Assembly: GCA_009733745.1 (NCBI GenBank)
Contig: WNWL01000001.1
Span: 620,001-684,000, forward strand
Length of the DNA stretch: 64,000 nt
Reading direction: 5' to 3'
Source: Oceanobacillus sp. HTM 045
GTDB lineage: Bacteria; Pseudomonadota; Alphaproteobacteria; Rhodobacterales; Rhodobacteraceae
Shown: positions 55,481-63,928 of the stretch, piece by piece
Layout: every line of letters starts with the position of its first letter
Position numbering within the stretch: the first letter of the stretch is position 1
Translations under genes and position numbers: made by a program
Notes under the pieces: model-generated
Seen by the model: the letters and a program-made list of their open reading frames with translations, nothing else
Database searches by the model: none
What the model was told of the DNA's origin: nothing

Positions 55481-56811
55481 TGGCCGACTATTCCGATGCG
55501 CCGAAGACCACGCCGCGCAAGTCGGCGAGTTTCGACGACTACACGATCTCCGAGATCCGCCGGGCGGCGGCTACGGGGATCTACGACATCCGCGGCGGCG
55601 GGGCGAAGCGGCGGGTGCCGTGCTTCGACGACCTCGTCTTTCTCGGCGCCTCGATGAGCCGCTACCCGCTGGAGGGCTACCGAGAGCGCTGCGGCACCGA
55701 CGTGGTGCTGGGCACGCGCTTCGCCAAGAAACCGATCGAGCTGGACATCCCGATCACCATCGCCGGCATGTCCTTCGGCTCGCTCTCGGCGCAGGCCAAG
55801 GAGGCGCTGGGGCGCGGGGCCTCGGCGATGGGAACCTCGACCACCACCGGCGACGGCGGCATGACGCCGGAGGAGCGGGGGCATTCGACCAAGCTGGTCT
55901 ACCAGTACCTGCCGAGCCGCTACGGCATGAACCCGGACGACCTGCGCAAGGCGGACGCCATCGAGGTGGTCGTGGGGCAGGGCGCCAAGCCCGGCGGCGG
56001 CGGCATGCTGCTCGGCCAGAAGATCGGCCCGCGCGTGGCGAAGATGCGCACGCTGCCGGAGGGGATCGACCAGCGCAGCGCCTGCCGCCACCCGGACTGG
56101 ACCGGGCCGGACGACCTGGAGATCAAGATCGGCGAGCTGCGCGAGATCACGTCTCACGAGAAGCCGATCTACATCAAGGTCGGCGCGGCGCGGCCCTATT
56201 ACGACACCGCGCTCTCGGTGAAGGCCGGGGCCGACGTGGTGGTGGTGGACGGGATGCAGGGCGGCACCGCCGCCACGCAGGAGGTATTCATCGAGCATGT
56301 CGGCATCCCCACGCTGTGCGCCGTGCGCGAGGCGGTGCGGGCGCTAAAGGACATGGACATGCACCGCAAGGTGCAGCTCGTCGTCTCGGGCGGCATCCGC
56401 TCCGGTGCTGACGTGGCCAAGGCGCTGGCGATGGGGGCGGACGCGGTCGCCATTGGCTCCGCCGCGCTGATCGCGCTCGGCGACAACGACCCGGCGCTGG
56501 AGGACGAGTACCGGAAACTCGGCACCACGGCCGGGGCCTATGACGACTGGCACGAGGGCCGCGACCCGGCCGGCATCACCACGCAGGACCCGGAGCTGGC
56601 GAAGCGGCTCGACCCGGTCGCGGCGGGGCGGCGGCTCAGCAACTACCTCGCGGTGATGACGATGGAGCTCCAGACGCTCGCGCGCGCCAACGGCAAGAGC
56701 CACGTGCGCAACCTGGAACCCGAGGACATGGCCGCGCTGACGGTGGAGGCCGCCGCGATGGCCGGGGTTCCGCTGGCGGGAACATCGTGGATTCCGGGCA
56801 TGACCGGCTGA
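55480..56811 (+). CDS. glxD: GlxD/MgsC: FMN-binding glutamate-synthase-family subunit
   Basis: A 443-residue FMN TIM-barrel protein of the glutamate synthase central domain. Hallmarks are ITIAGMSFGSLSAQAKEAL (about 88-106), GQGAKPGGGG (about 167), DGMQGGTAAT (about 258) and SGGIRSGADVAKALAMGADAV-type flavin-binding strands (about 305). It forms the reductive amination site. It starts inside the stop of glxC and is followed by glnT after 75 bases. Confidence 0.92.
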   Translation: MADYSDAPKTTPRKSASFDDYTISEIRRAAATGIYDIRGGGAKRRVPCFDDLVFLGASMSRYPLEGYRERCGTDVVLGTRFAKKPIELDIPITIAGMSFGSLSAQAKEALGRGASAMGTSTTTGDGGMTPEERGHSTKLVYQYLPSRYGMNPDDLRKADAIEVVVGQGAKPGGGGMLLGQKIGPRVAKMRTLPEGIDQRSACRHPDWTGPDDLEIKIGELREITSHEKPIYIKVGAARPYYDTALSVKAGADVVVVDGMQGGTAATQEVFIEHVGIPTLCAVREAVRALKDMDMHRKVQLVVSGGIRSGADVAKALAMGADAVAIGSAALIALGDNDPALEDEYRKLGTTAGAYDDWHEGRDPAGITTQDPELAKRLDPVAAGRRLSNYLAVMTMELQTLARANGKSHVRNLEPEDMAALTVEAAAMAGVPLAGTSWIPGMTG

Positions 56812-56886
56812 TCAGACTTGCCGGGCCGCCGGGCCCGCGCTTGGGTAAACGACAACAGACAAGCGTGCACAACAGGAAGAGGGACC

Positions 56887-58194
56887 ATGGCGACAGATCT
56901 GGCGAAGGCCGCGAAGGACCGCGGCATTGAATATTTCCTGATCTCGTTCACCGACCTGCGGGGAACGATGCGGGCCAAGCTGGTGCCCGCGGCGGCGATC
57001 GGGGACATGCAGAAGGAGGGCGCGGGCTTCGCCGGCTTCGCGGTCGGGCTCGACATGACCCCGGCGCATCCGGACATGTTCGCCATGCCCGACCCGGACA
57101 GCCTGATCCAGCTGCCGTGGAAGCCGGAGGTCGGCTGGCTCGCGGCCGATCTCTGGATGGACGGCAAGGAGGTCGAGCAGGCCCCGCGCGTCGTGCTCAA
57201 GCGCCAGATCGCCAAGGCGGCGGAGCAGGGCCTGCGCATGAAGCACGGGGTGGAATGCGAGTACCACCTGATCGCGGCGGACGGCTCCGACATCTCGGAC
57301 CCGCGCGATACCCAGGCCCAGCCCTGCTACGACGTCAGCGCGCTGATGCGGCGCTACGACGTGATCCGCGAGATCTGCGACGGGATGCAGGGGCTCGGCT
57401 GGGGCCCGTACCAGAACGATCACGAGGACAGCAACGGCCAGTTCGAGATGAACTGGGACTATGACGACGCCCTCCTCACCGCCGACCGGCACGCCTTCTT
57501 CAAGTACATGGTGAAGTCGGTGGCCGAGAAGCACGGCCTGCGCGCCACCTTCATGCCGAAGCCGTTCCCGCACCTGACCGGCAACGGCTGCCACGCCCAT
57601 GTCAGCGTCTGGGACAAGGCGGGCAAGAAGAACCTGTTCTCGGACAAGAAGGGCGAGCTTGGACTGTCCGAGATGGCCTACCAGTTCCTCGGCGGGCTGA
57701 TCGCCCACGCGCCGGCGATGGCCCTGGTGACCAACCCGACGGTCAATTCCTACAAGCGCATCAACGCGCCGCGGACGACCTCCGGCGCGACCTGGTCACC
57801 CAACACGGTGACCTATGGCGGCAACAACCGCACCCACATGGTGCGGATCCCGGACGCGGGGCGGTTCGAGCTGCGCCTCGCCGACGGGGCGGCCAACCCC
57901 TACCTCTTCCCCGCCGCGCTGCTCGCTGCGGGCATGGACGGGATCGCCCAGAAGCGCGACCCCGGCAAGCGGCTCGACATCGACATGTATGCCGAGGGCC
58001 ACAAGGTGCGCGGCGCCAAGAAGCTGCCGGTGAACCTGCTCGACGCGATCCGCGAGTTCGACCGGGCGAAGGCGCTGAAGGCGGTGCTCGGCGAGGAATT
58101 CGCGGCCGCTTACGTCAAGTTGAAGACCGCCGAGTGGGAGGATTTCTGCCGCTCGCTCACCCAGTGGGAGCGGGACAACACGCTGGACTGCTGA
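56887..58194 (+). CDS. glnT: Type III glutamine synthetase-like ligase (GlnT; candidate gamma-glutamylmethylamide synthetase)
   Basis: A 435-residue glutamine-synthetase-fold ligase of the GlnT/GMAS group. Metal and ATP sites are visible in GVECEYHLI, DHEDSNGQFEMN, GNGCHAHVSVWD and RFELRLADGAANPYL. It joins glutamate to ammonia or methylamine using ATP. With the glxBCD genes just upstream, a role in methylamine or amine nitrogen assimilation through gamma-glutamylmethylamide is plausible. GlnT and GMAS cannot be told apart by eye. AGGAAGAGGGA precedes the ATG. Confidence 0.9.
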   Translation: MATDLAKAAKDRGIEYFLISFTDLRGTMRAKLVPAAAIGDMQKEGAGFAGFAVGLDMTPAHPDMFAMPDPDSLIQLPWKPEVGWLAADLWMDGKEVEQAPRVVLKRQIAKAAEQGLRMKHGVECEYHLIAADGSDISDPRDTQAQPCYDVSALMRRYDVIREICDGMQGLGWGPYQNDHEDSNGQFEMNWDYDDALLTADRHAFFKYMVKSVAEKHGLRATFMPKPFPHLTGNGCHAHVSVWDKAGKKNLFSDKKGELGLSEMAYQFLGGLIAHAPAMALVTNPTVNSYKRINAPRTTSGATWSPNTVTYGGNNRTHMVRIPDAGRFELRLADGAANPYLFPAALLAAGMDGIAQKRDPGKRLDIDMYAEGHKVRGAKKLPVNLLDAIREFDRAKALKAVLGEEFAAAYVKLKTAEWEDFCRSLTQWERDNTLDC

Positions 58195-58326
58195 GAAGGG
58201 CGCCGCGTCGCCGACCGCGCTTCTGGCGGGCGGCGCGCCCGCGGCGCGCTGCCGGCGCTGCGGGGTGTGGCCGGCCGTCGGCTGGCGTCGGTCCCGTTTG
58301 GCCGGCCGCGGGTTGTGCTAAGGAGG

Positions 58327-58445
58327 CGCTTGAGGGGGCTTTCTGCCCCTCAAGGCGCCATATCGAGCGTGGATCGCCCTCTCCCCCTGTCAAGGAGCTT
58401 CGCCCGCCTTCGGCGGCGCCCTGCGGGCGTCCCTGACAGGGGGAG
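58327..58445. repeat. Two tandem palindromes after glnT
   Basis: First: TTGAGGGG and CCCCTCAA around an 8-base loop (about 58330-58354), extended by GCGC on both sides. Second: CTCCCCCTGTCA (58381-58392) and TGACAGGGGGAG (58434-58445), a perfect 12-bp stem with an inner GCCCGC/GCGGGC stem. They lie in the 352-base gap between glnT and the SDR gene (58195-58546), which otherwise holds nothing I recognise. They may be an extragenic palindromic element or a structured 3' RNA. Confidence 0.75.
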
Positions 58446-58546
58446 ACGGCTCCGCGGAGCAGCCTTGCGACGCACGCTTGCCGGGGCTTCACCCGCGCCG
58501 CGGTTCCTGCTCTAAGGGCCGGCGTGAGGCGGAAGGACTCGGTGCA

Positions 58547-59293
58547 ATGCGGATAGACCTGAAGGGCAGACGCGCGCTGGTGACCGGCGGAGGCCGGGGG
58601 CTGGGACTTGAGATCGCGGCCGCGCTGGCGGAGGCCGGCGCGGACGTGGCGATCAACGGGCGCGACGCGGCGCGGCTGGCGGTGCGGGCCTCGGCCTTCC
58701 GGGGCCGCGGGCTGAACGTGCAGTCGGCGCCGTTCGACGTGGTGGACGAGCGGAAGCGCGCGCAGTGGTTCGCCCGGAACGCGCCGGTCGACATCCTCGT
58801 CAACAACGCCACCATCCGCGACCGCCGCGCGACGCCGGACCTGCCGCTGGAGCGGGTGCGCGAGCTGGTCGAGGTGAACGCGCTGGCGGCCTACGCCATG
58901 ACCCAGCTGGCGATCCCGGGGATGCTGGAGCGGGGCGGGGGCGTGGTGGTCAACATGGTCTCCATCGCCGGGCGGCTCGCCGGGCCGTCGGACCCGGGCT
59001 ACACGCTGGCCAAGGGCGCGCTGGAGGCGCTGACCCGCGCGCAGGCGGTGGAACTGGGCGGGCAGGGCATCCGCGTCAACGGCGTGGCGCCGGGCTTCTT
59101 CGCGACGGAGGCGAACCAGCACCTAGTCGGCGACCCGGACACGGACGAGTTCGTCGACCTGCGCGTGCCGATGAAGCGCTGGGGCGAGCCGCCGGAGATC
59201 GCGGGGGCGGTGGTCTTCCTCTGCTCCGACGCGGCCAGCTACATCAACGGGCATGTGCTGGTCGTGGACGGGGGCATGTCGGTAAAGATGTGA
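58547..59293 (+). CDS. Short-chain dehydrogenase/reductase (classical)
   Basis: A 248-residue SDR with the cofactor motif VTGGGRGLG (12-20), NNAT, the catalytic Ser in MVSIAG and Y-x-x-x-K in YTLAK, and the C-terminal LVVDGG. A gluconate 5-dehydrogenase-like or 3-oxoacyl-reductase-like enzyme. The ATG has GGAAGGA nine bases upstream. It stands alone after the palindromes and is convergent with tRNA-Ser. Substrate unknown. Confidence 0.9.
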   Translation: MRIDLKGRRALVTGGGRGLGLEIAAALAEAGADVAINGRDAARLAVRASAFRGRGLNVQSAPFDVVDERKRAQWFARNAPVDILVNNATIRDRRATPDLPLERVRELVEVNALAAYAMTQLAIPGMLERGGGVVVNMVSIAGRLAGPSDPGYTLAKGALEALTRAQAVELGGQGIRVNGVAPGFFATEANQHLVGDPDTDEFVDLRVPMKRWGEPPEIAGAVVFLCSDAASYINGHVLVVDGGMSVKM

Positions 59294-59317
59294 GGCGAGC
59301 GCTCACGGGCGGGAGAG

Positions 59318-59404
59318 TGGCGGAGGGCTGGGGTCTCGAACCCCGATGCTCGCGCATCCGGCCGCTTTCGAAACGGCGCCGCGCACCCGCACGGTCAGCC
59401 CTCC
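59318..59404 (-). tRNA. tRNA-Ser (anticodon CGA)
   Basis: Read on the minus strand, acceptor arms GGAGGGCT (59404-59397) and AGCCCTCC (59329-59322) pair. The anticodon loop is TTCGAAA (anticodon CGA) on a GCCGT/GCGGC stem. A long class II variable arm follows (GGATGCGCGAGCATC), then the T-arm GGGGTTCGAGACCCC. CCA is encoded at 59320-59318. Confidence 0.93.
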
Positions 59405-59603
59405 GTGGCGGAGGGCGGTGGAAACGAACCACGTTCCTTGCGGAACAGAACGGTTAGCAGCCGCCTGCCGGAACCTTCCGGCTTCACCCTCCGGGTCATC
59501 CCAGGTGTGATCGACTGCTCCTGAACATCTCGTCCGTCTCCGTTCTGCCGCGCGCCGGGCTGACGCGGCGGGAGGTGTCAGATGGGATCGGGCGCGCGGC
59601 GCG

Positions 59604-60467
59604 TCAAGGCCCGGCCTGCACGCGGAGCCAGGCGGCGACGGCGTCGCGGGCGGGCGCGTGGCGGCCTCCTTCGGCGCGGACGAGGTGGAAACCTGAGCCG
59701 GGCTCCTCTGGCGCGCGCCAGACCACGGCGAGGCGTCCGGCCGTGAGGTCGCGCTCGACCAGCAGGCGCGGCGCGAGCGCGATGCCCTGGCCGTTGGCGG
59801 CGGCGTCGATGGCGAGCGCGGTCTGGTTGAAGCGGACGATCCGGCGCGCCGCGGCGAGGCTTGCGGCGGCGAGCAGGCGCTCCCAGAGGCCGTGCCCGTC
59901 CTGGATCAGCGGTTCGCCGGTGAGATCGGCGAGATCCTTCGCCGCGACGGTTGCCGCGCGCGCGGGGTCGCAGACGGCGCAGAGGTCGAGCGGGGCGAGG
60001 CGCTCGGAGACGAGGCCGGGCGTTTCCCGCGCCGTGCCCTGGCGGATGGCGAGGTCCACCCCGTCGGTGCGGAAATCGGCCAGCGCCTCGCTGGCGACGG
60101 TCTGCAGGTCGATCTCGGGGTGATCGGCGGCGAAGCCGGCGAGGCGGGGCACCAGCCATTTCGCGGCGAAGGAAGGCGGCACGCTCAGCGTTACGCGGGC
60201 GGGCTCGGGGCGGAGCGCGGCGGTCGCGTCCGCGATCAGCGCCAGCGCGCGGCGGACGGGCTCGTGGAAGCGCCGGCCCTCGGGCGTGAGCGCGAGGCCG
60301 CGGGCGCGGCGCTCGAACAGGCTTGTGCCGAGATCGGCCTCCAGCCGGCGCACCTGCTGGGCGACGGCGCCCTGCGTGAGATGCAACTCCTCCGCCGCAC
60401 GGCGGAAGTTCAGGTGCCGCGCGGCGGCGTCGAACATCCGCAGCGCGTTGAGGTTGGGCAGGCGCAC
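59604..60467 (-). CDS. LysR-family regulator, GcvA/AmpR-like
   Basis: A 287-residue LysR regulator. The helix-turn-helix (about 1-60) contains RRAAEELHLTQGAVAQQVRR and the N-terminal LNALRMFDAAARHLNF pattern typical of GcvA-like members. The start is GTG at 60467 with GGAGG five bases upstream. It is divergent from the SDR at 60575 across 107 bases and probably controls it and the amidinotransferase-type gene after it. Confidence 0.9.
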   Translation of the reverse strand: MRLPNLNALRMFDAAARHLNFRRAAEELHLTQGAVAQQVRRLEADLGTSLFERRARGLALTPEGRRFHEPVRRALALIADATAALRPEPARVTLSVPPSFAAKWLVPRLAGFAADHPEIDLQTVASEALADFRTDGVDLAIRQGTARETPGLVSERLAPLDLCAVCDPARAATVAAKDLADLTGEPLIQDGHGLWERLLAAASLAAARRIVRFNQTALAIDAAANGQGIALAPRLLVERDLTAGRLAVVWRAPEEPGSGFHLVRAEGGRHAPARDAVAAWLRVQAGP

Positions 60468-60574
60468 GGGGCCTCCGAGGCAGTAGATTTCCTACACTCT
60501 CGCGCCACGAGGAATGATTGGTCAAGCACGGCCCGCAAGCTCATCTTCCACCCGGAACGGACCAGGAGGACGGC

Positions 60575-61288
60575 ATGACGGATCAGGCAGCGGAAAAGGT
60601 CGCGATCATCACCGCGGGCGGCAGCGGCATGGGCGCGGACGCGGCGCGGAAGCTGGCGGGCGAGGGGTGGAAGGTCGCGATCCTCTCCTCCTCTGGCAAG
60701 GGCGAGGCGCTGGCGGAGGAACTGGGCGGGCTGGGCGTGACCGGCTCGAACCGCGAGCCCACCGACCTGCAGCGGCTGGTGGACGAGACAATGGCGCGCT
60801 GGGGCAGGGTGGATGCCCTGGTCAACTCGGCCGGGCACGGGCCGAAGGGGCCGGTTCTGGAGATCGGCGACGAGGACTGGCACGCGGGTATGGAGGTCTA
60901 CCTCCTCAACGTCATCCGGCCGACACGGCTGGTGACGCCGGTGATGGCGGCGCAGGGCGGCGGGGCGATCGTCAACATCTCGACATTCGCGGCCTTCGAG
61001 CCGGACCCGCTGTTCCCGACCTCGGGCGTGTTCCGCGCGGCGCTGGCGAGCTTCACCAAGCTCTTTGCCGACAAATTCGCCGGGGACAACATTCGCATGA
61101 ACAACGTGCTGCCGGGCTTCATCGACAGCCTGCCCGAGACGGAAGACCGGCGCGCGCGGATCCCGATGGGGCGCTACGGCAGGGCGGAGGAGGTCTCGGC
61201 GCTGATCTCCTTCCTCGTCTCGGAGCCGGCCGCCTACATCACCGGGCAGAACCTGCGGATCGACGGCGGGCTCACCCGGTCGGTCTGA
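60575..61288 (+). CDS. SDR-fold protein lacking the usual catalytic Tyr and Lys
   Basis: A 237-residue SDR-fold protein. The cofactor motif ITAGGSGMG (12-20), NSAG (84-87) and the catalytic Ser136 (NISTF) are in place, but the Y-x-x-x-K motif is replaced by Ser150-G-V-F-Arg154. It may be a divergent reductase or a non-catalytic relative. The ATG at 60575 has AGGAGGA upstream; the longer frame from 60518 is not family-like. It is divergent from the LysR gene and 136 bases before the arginine-deiminase-like gene. Confidence 0.85.
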   Translation: MTDQAAEKVAIITAGGSGMGADAARKLAGEGWKVAILSSSGKGEALAEELGGLGVTGSNREPTDLQRLVDETMARWGRVDALVNSAGHGPKGPVLEIGDEDWHAGMEVYLLNVIRPTRLVTPVMAAQGGGAIVNISTFAAFEPDPLFPTSGVFRAALASFTKLFADKFAGDNIRMNNVLPGFIDSLPETEDRRARIPMGRYGRAEEVSALISFLVSEPAAYITGQNLRIDGGLTRSV

Positions 61289-61424
61289 TGCCGGTCCGGG
61301 AAGCGCTCCCGGCGGCCGCGCCCTGAAGCAGCGTCAAGGCGGGTTTGCCGGGGCGCCGCGGCCCTTGACGGCCCGATGGCGGCGCGGGAGGCTCGCGCGA
61401 CAGCATCATCAAGGGAGCCGACTC

Positions 61425-62363
61425 ATGGACGCACCGATCGCCACCACCCCGCTGCGCGCCCGTGTCGAGGGCGGCGGCACGCCGGAGATGGAGCACTGGG
61501 GGATCAAGTCGGAAGCGGGGCTGCTGACCGACGTGCTGCTCGGCCCGGCGGAAGGGTTCCGCTGGATGGGCGAGGAGAATGCGGCGTGGTCCTCCCTCGT
61601 GCGCGAGACCGAGCGCAAGGGCTACCAGTTCGACAAGCAGGTCGCCATGCGCCAGCACCGCGAGATGGTGGAGGCCTATCACGAGGCGGGGGTGAGGACC
61701 CATTTCCTGCCGCTGGACGAGGCCAACCCCTACCAGGTCTATGCCCGCGACTCGTCGTTCATGACGCCCTACGGCGCGGTGATCTGCCAGATGGCCAACC
61801 CGCGCCGCCGGGGCGAGTACGCGCCCTGCATCCGCTTCTACATGGAGAAGGGGATCCCGATCTACGACATGGTCTCCTCGGGCAATTTCGAGGGCGGCGA
61901 CTTCAACCCGGTCGGCGAGAAGGCGGTGCTGATCGGCTATACCGACCACCGCACCGAGAAGGTGGCGGCCGACCAGGTGGCGGGCTGGTTCCGCGACGAG
62001 GGCTGGGAGATCAAGTGGGCGCCGATCGACCAGTTCTACGTCCATATCGACCTGATGGTCTGCATGCTGAACAACGAGTGCGCGGCGGTCTGCCTGGAGA
62101 CCACCGAGGACGATGTGATCGACTGGCTGAAGGCGCGGAAGATCGAGATCATCCCGGCCACCTTCCGCGAGACGATGGCGCTCGGCTGCAACGTGGTGGC
62201 GCTGGGGAACAACAAGATCCTCTCGACCACGGCGGCGAAGGAACTGAACGTCAAGATGCGCGCCGCCGGGTTCGAGGTGTTCGACCCGGAGATGGACATG
62301 TTCCTGAAGGCGGGCGGCGGCGTGCACTGCATGGCCCAGCCGCTGCGGCGCGAGGCCGAGTAG
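61425..62363 (+). CDS. Arginine deiminase/dimethylarginine dimethylaminohydrolase-type enzyme
   Basis: A 312-residue guanidino-group-modifying enzyme. The acidic guanidine-binding segment SGNFEGGDFNPVG (about 154-166), a catalytic-type His in VHIDLMVCML (about 206) and the nucleophile Cys302 in GGGVHCMAQPL fit the family. Members hydrolyse arginine, methylated arginines (releasing dimethylamine or methylamine) or agmatine. The substrate is not determinable here. AGGGAG lies upstream of the ATG. A methylarginine substrate would feed the methylamine-type genes upstream. Confidence 0.85.
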   Translation: MDAPIATTPLRARVEGGGTPEMEHWGIKSEAGLLTDVLLGPAEGFRWMGEENAAWSSLVRETERKGYQFDKQVAMRQHREMVEAYHEAGVRTHFLPLDEANPYQVYARDSSFMTPYGAVICQMANPRRRGEYAPCIRFYMEKGIPIYDMVSSGNFEGGDFNPVGEKAVLIGYTDHRTEKVAADQVAGWFRDEGWEIKWAPIDQFYVHIDLMVCMLNNECAAVCLETTEDDVIDWLKARKIEIIPATFRETMALGCNVVALGNNKILSTTAAKELNVKMRAAGFEVFDPEMDMFLKAGGGVHCMAQPLRREAE

Positions 62364-62390
62364 GGACTTTGCCGGTCGGTATGATTTAAG

Positions 62391-62422
62391 AAAACGGCCC
62401 GGCGCAGGGGACGCCGGGCCGT
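62391..62422 (-). terminator. Intrinsic terminator for the 33-residue gene
   Basis: On the minus strand ACGGCCCGGCG and CGCCGGGCCGT form a perfect 11-bp stem with a 7-base loop, followed by TTTTCTT. On the plus strand the same hairpin could also end transcription of the preceding enzyme gene, but without a T-run. Confidence 0.8.
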
Positions 62423-62499
62423 GACGGACCGGCCCCTGCAGGGTGGGCCGGCCGATCGGGGCGGACCGGGGCGGGTTGGGAGACCCGGCCCGCGGGCCG

Positions 62500-62601
62500 T
62501 CACTTCCGCTTCACCGGCGGCTTGGCACGGGTGCTGCCGAGGCCGGCGCGCTCGTCGAGCCGCGAGGCGACGAGCAGCGAGCTTGCGAGAATTCCCAGCA
62601 T
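62500..62601 (-). CDS. 33-residue small protein
   Basis: A short frame: ATG (62601), GGAGGAA with ideal spacing upstream, TGA at 62500-62502. The peptide has a hydrophobic N-terminus (MLGILASSLLVAS) and a basic C-terminus (AKPPVKRK). A strong intrinsic terminator about 75 bases downstream gives it a complete transcription unit. It is divergent from the LysR gene at 62725. No family recognised; it may be membrane-associated. Confidence 0.7.
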   Translation of the reverse strand: MLGILASSLLVASRLDERAGLGSTRAKPPVKRK

Positions 62602-62689
62602 TTCCGTTCCTCCACAGTCTTGTCCGGGGTCTTGTCTGACTTGCCTTGTCTGCCCGTGAGAATGGGTTGAAACGGGTGCTTCTGCGAGT

Positions 62690-62708
62690 CAGGAATAGTT
62701 CCATCCTG
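62690..62708. promoter_or_regulatory. Dyad in the divergent spacer before the LysR gene
   Basis: CAGGA (62690-62694) and TCCTG (62704-62708) flank GGAATAGTTCC-type inner symmetry (62692-62702). A plausible LysR-type operator, 16 bases before the LysR start. Confidence 0.45.
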
Positions 62709-62724
62709 TAAGCAGGAGTTACAG

Positions 62725-63609
62725 ATGGATTGGTCCGACCTTCCGCCGCTCTCCAGCCTGCGCGCCTTCGAGGCGGCGGCGCGTCACCTGAGCTTTTCCG
62801 CCGCGGGGCGAGAGATGAACGTGACCCACGCCGCGGTGAGCCAGCAGGTGCGGCGGCTGGAGCAGCATATCGGCGTGGCGCTGCTGCGCCGCGAGGGGCG
62901 CGGGCTGGTGCTGACCGACCCGGGGGCGGAGCTGGCCGCCGGGCTGGGCGAGGGCTTCGCCAAGCTGCGGGACACGGTGGAGGCGGTGGTCGCCGCCGGG
63001 CGGGAACGGCCGCTGCGGGTAACGCTGACTCCGCATTTCGCGATGAGCTGGCTGCTGCCGCGGATGGCCAGTTTCCGCGCCGAGCACCCGGACCTTGAGC
63101 TGATGCTCAACCCCTCGGCGGAGGTGGTGGACATGGGGTCGGGCGAATACGACCTCGCCATCCGCTATGGCGGCGGGACATGGCCGGGGCTGGAGGCGGA
63201 GCCGCTGGTTCCGTCCAACTTCCTCGTCGTCGCGTCGCCGGCGCTGGTGGCGGGCAAGCGGGTCGAGACGCCCGCGGACCTGTTGCAACTGCCCTGGCTG
63301 GTGGAACTGGGCACCGACGAGATGAACGACTGGCTGGCCCGGCACGGCGTCACCGGCGGGGCGAAGCAGGACGTGACCCATGTGCCCGGCTACATGATGG
63401 CGCCGATGCTGCGCGACGGGCAGGGGGTCGCCTGCGCGACGCGGGTGGTGGTGGAGGAGGACATCACCGCGGGCCGGCTGCAGGTGCTATTCGAGGACGT
63501 GGACCTCGGCACCGGCTATCACCTCGTGTGGCGCCCCGGCCCGATGCGCCCGCCGCTGAAGCGGCTGGTGGCCTGGCTGAAGCGCCGCGCGCGGATGGAG
63601 GAGGGCTAG
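62725..63609 (+). CDS. LysR-family regulator, GcvA-like
   Basis: A 294-residue LysR regulator with the GcvA-like N-terminus (LPPLSSLRAFEAAARHLSFS) and the helix-turn-helix core MNVTHAAVSQQVRRLEQHIG (about residues 32-51). The effector-binding domain follows. It is divergent from the 33-residue gene. CAGGAG lies 7 bases upstream of the ATG. Target unknown; the small gene or the arginine-deiminase-like gene are candidates. Confidence 0.92.
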   Translation: MDWSDLPPLSSLRAFEAAARHLSFSAAGREMNVTHAAVSQQVRRLEQHIGVALLRREGRGLVLTDPGAELAAGLGEGFAKLRDTVEAVVAAGRERPLRVTLTPHFAMSWLLPRMASFRAEHPDLELMLNPSAEVVDMGSGEYDLAIRYGGGTWPGLEAEPLVPSNFLVVASPALVAGKRVETPADLLQLPWLVELGTDEMNDWLARHGVTGGAKQDVTHVPGYMMAPMLRDGQGVACATRVVVEEDITAGRLQVLFEDVDLGTGYHLVWRPGPMRPPLKRLVAWLKRRARMEEG

Positions 63610-63660
63610 TTCGCCGCCAGCGGAAGGACCGGGGGCCGCGGACGGCCCCCGGCGGGAGGA

Positions 63661-63915
63661 TCAGTGACCCGAGGACTTCTCGTCCTCGAAGACCCGGTGC
63701 AGGCGCGTGGGGTCGTGGGCGGCCTTGTCGTCGGCCTCCATCTCCCGCTTCTCGATCCGCGCCTGGAGGATGTGGAAGCCGATCCAGAACACCAGCCCGG
63801 CGATCCAGAGGATGAACTCGCTGCCGACGAACGGGTAGATCGGCCCGAGCGTCGCGAGATCGGTCCCGGACCAGGTCTCGACGATGGTGCTGGAGAGGCC
63901 CTGTAGCGTTGTCAT
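63661..63915 (-). CDS. Small single-pass membrane protein
   Basis: An 84-residue protein with one transmembrane helix (about residues 34-52, ILWIAGLVFWIGF) and an acidic C-terminal tail. GGGAGG lies upstream of the ATG. It follows the truncated gene at the window edge by 13 bases and is probably its partner. It could be a transporter accessory subunit, but I see no signature to prove this. Confidence 0.7.
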   Translation of the reverse strand: MTTLQGLSSTIVETWSGTDLATLGPIYPFVGSEFILWIAGLVFWIGFHILQARIEKREMEADDKAAHDPTRLHRVFEDEKSSGH

Positions 63916-63928
63916 CTCACACCTCCCT

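Noticed and set aside
59318-59404. tRNA-Ser as an island attachment site
   Set aside because: No integrase or repeated tRNA 3' end is visible on either side within the window.
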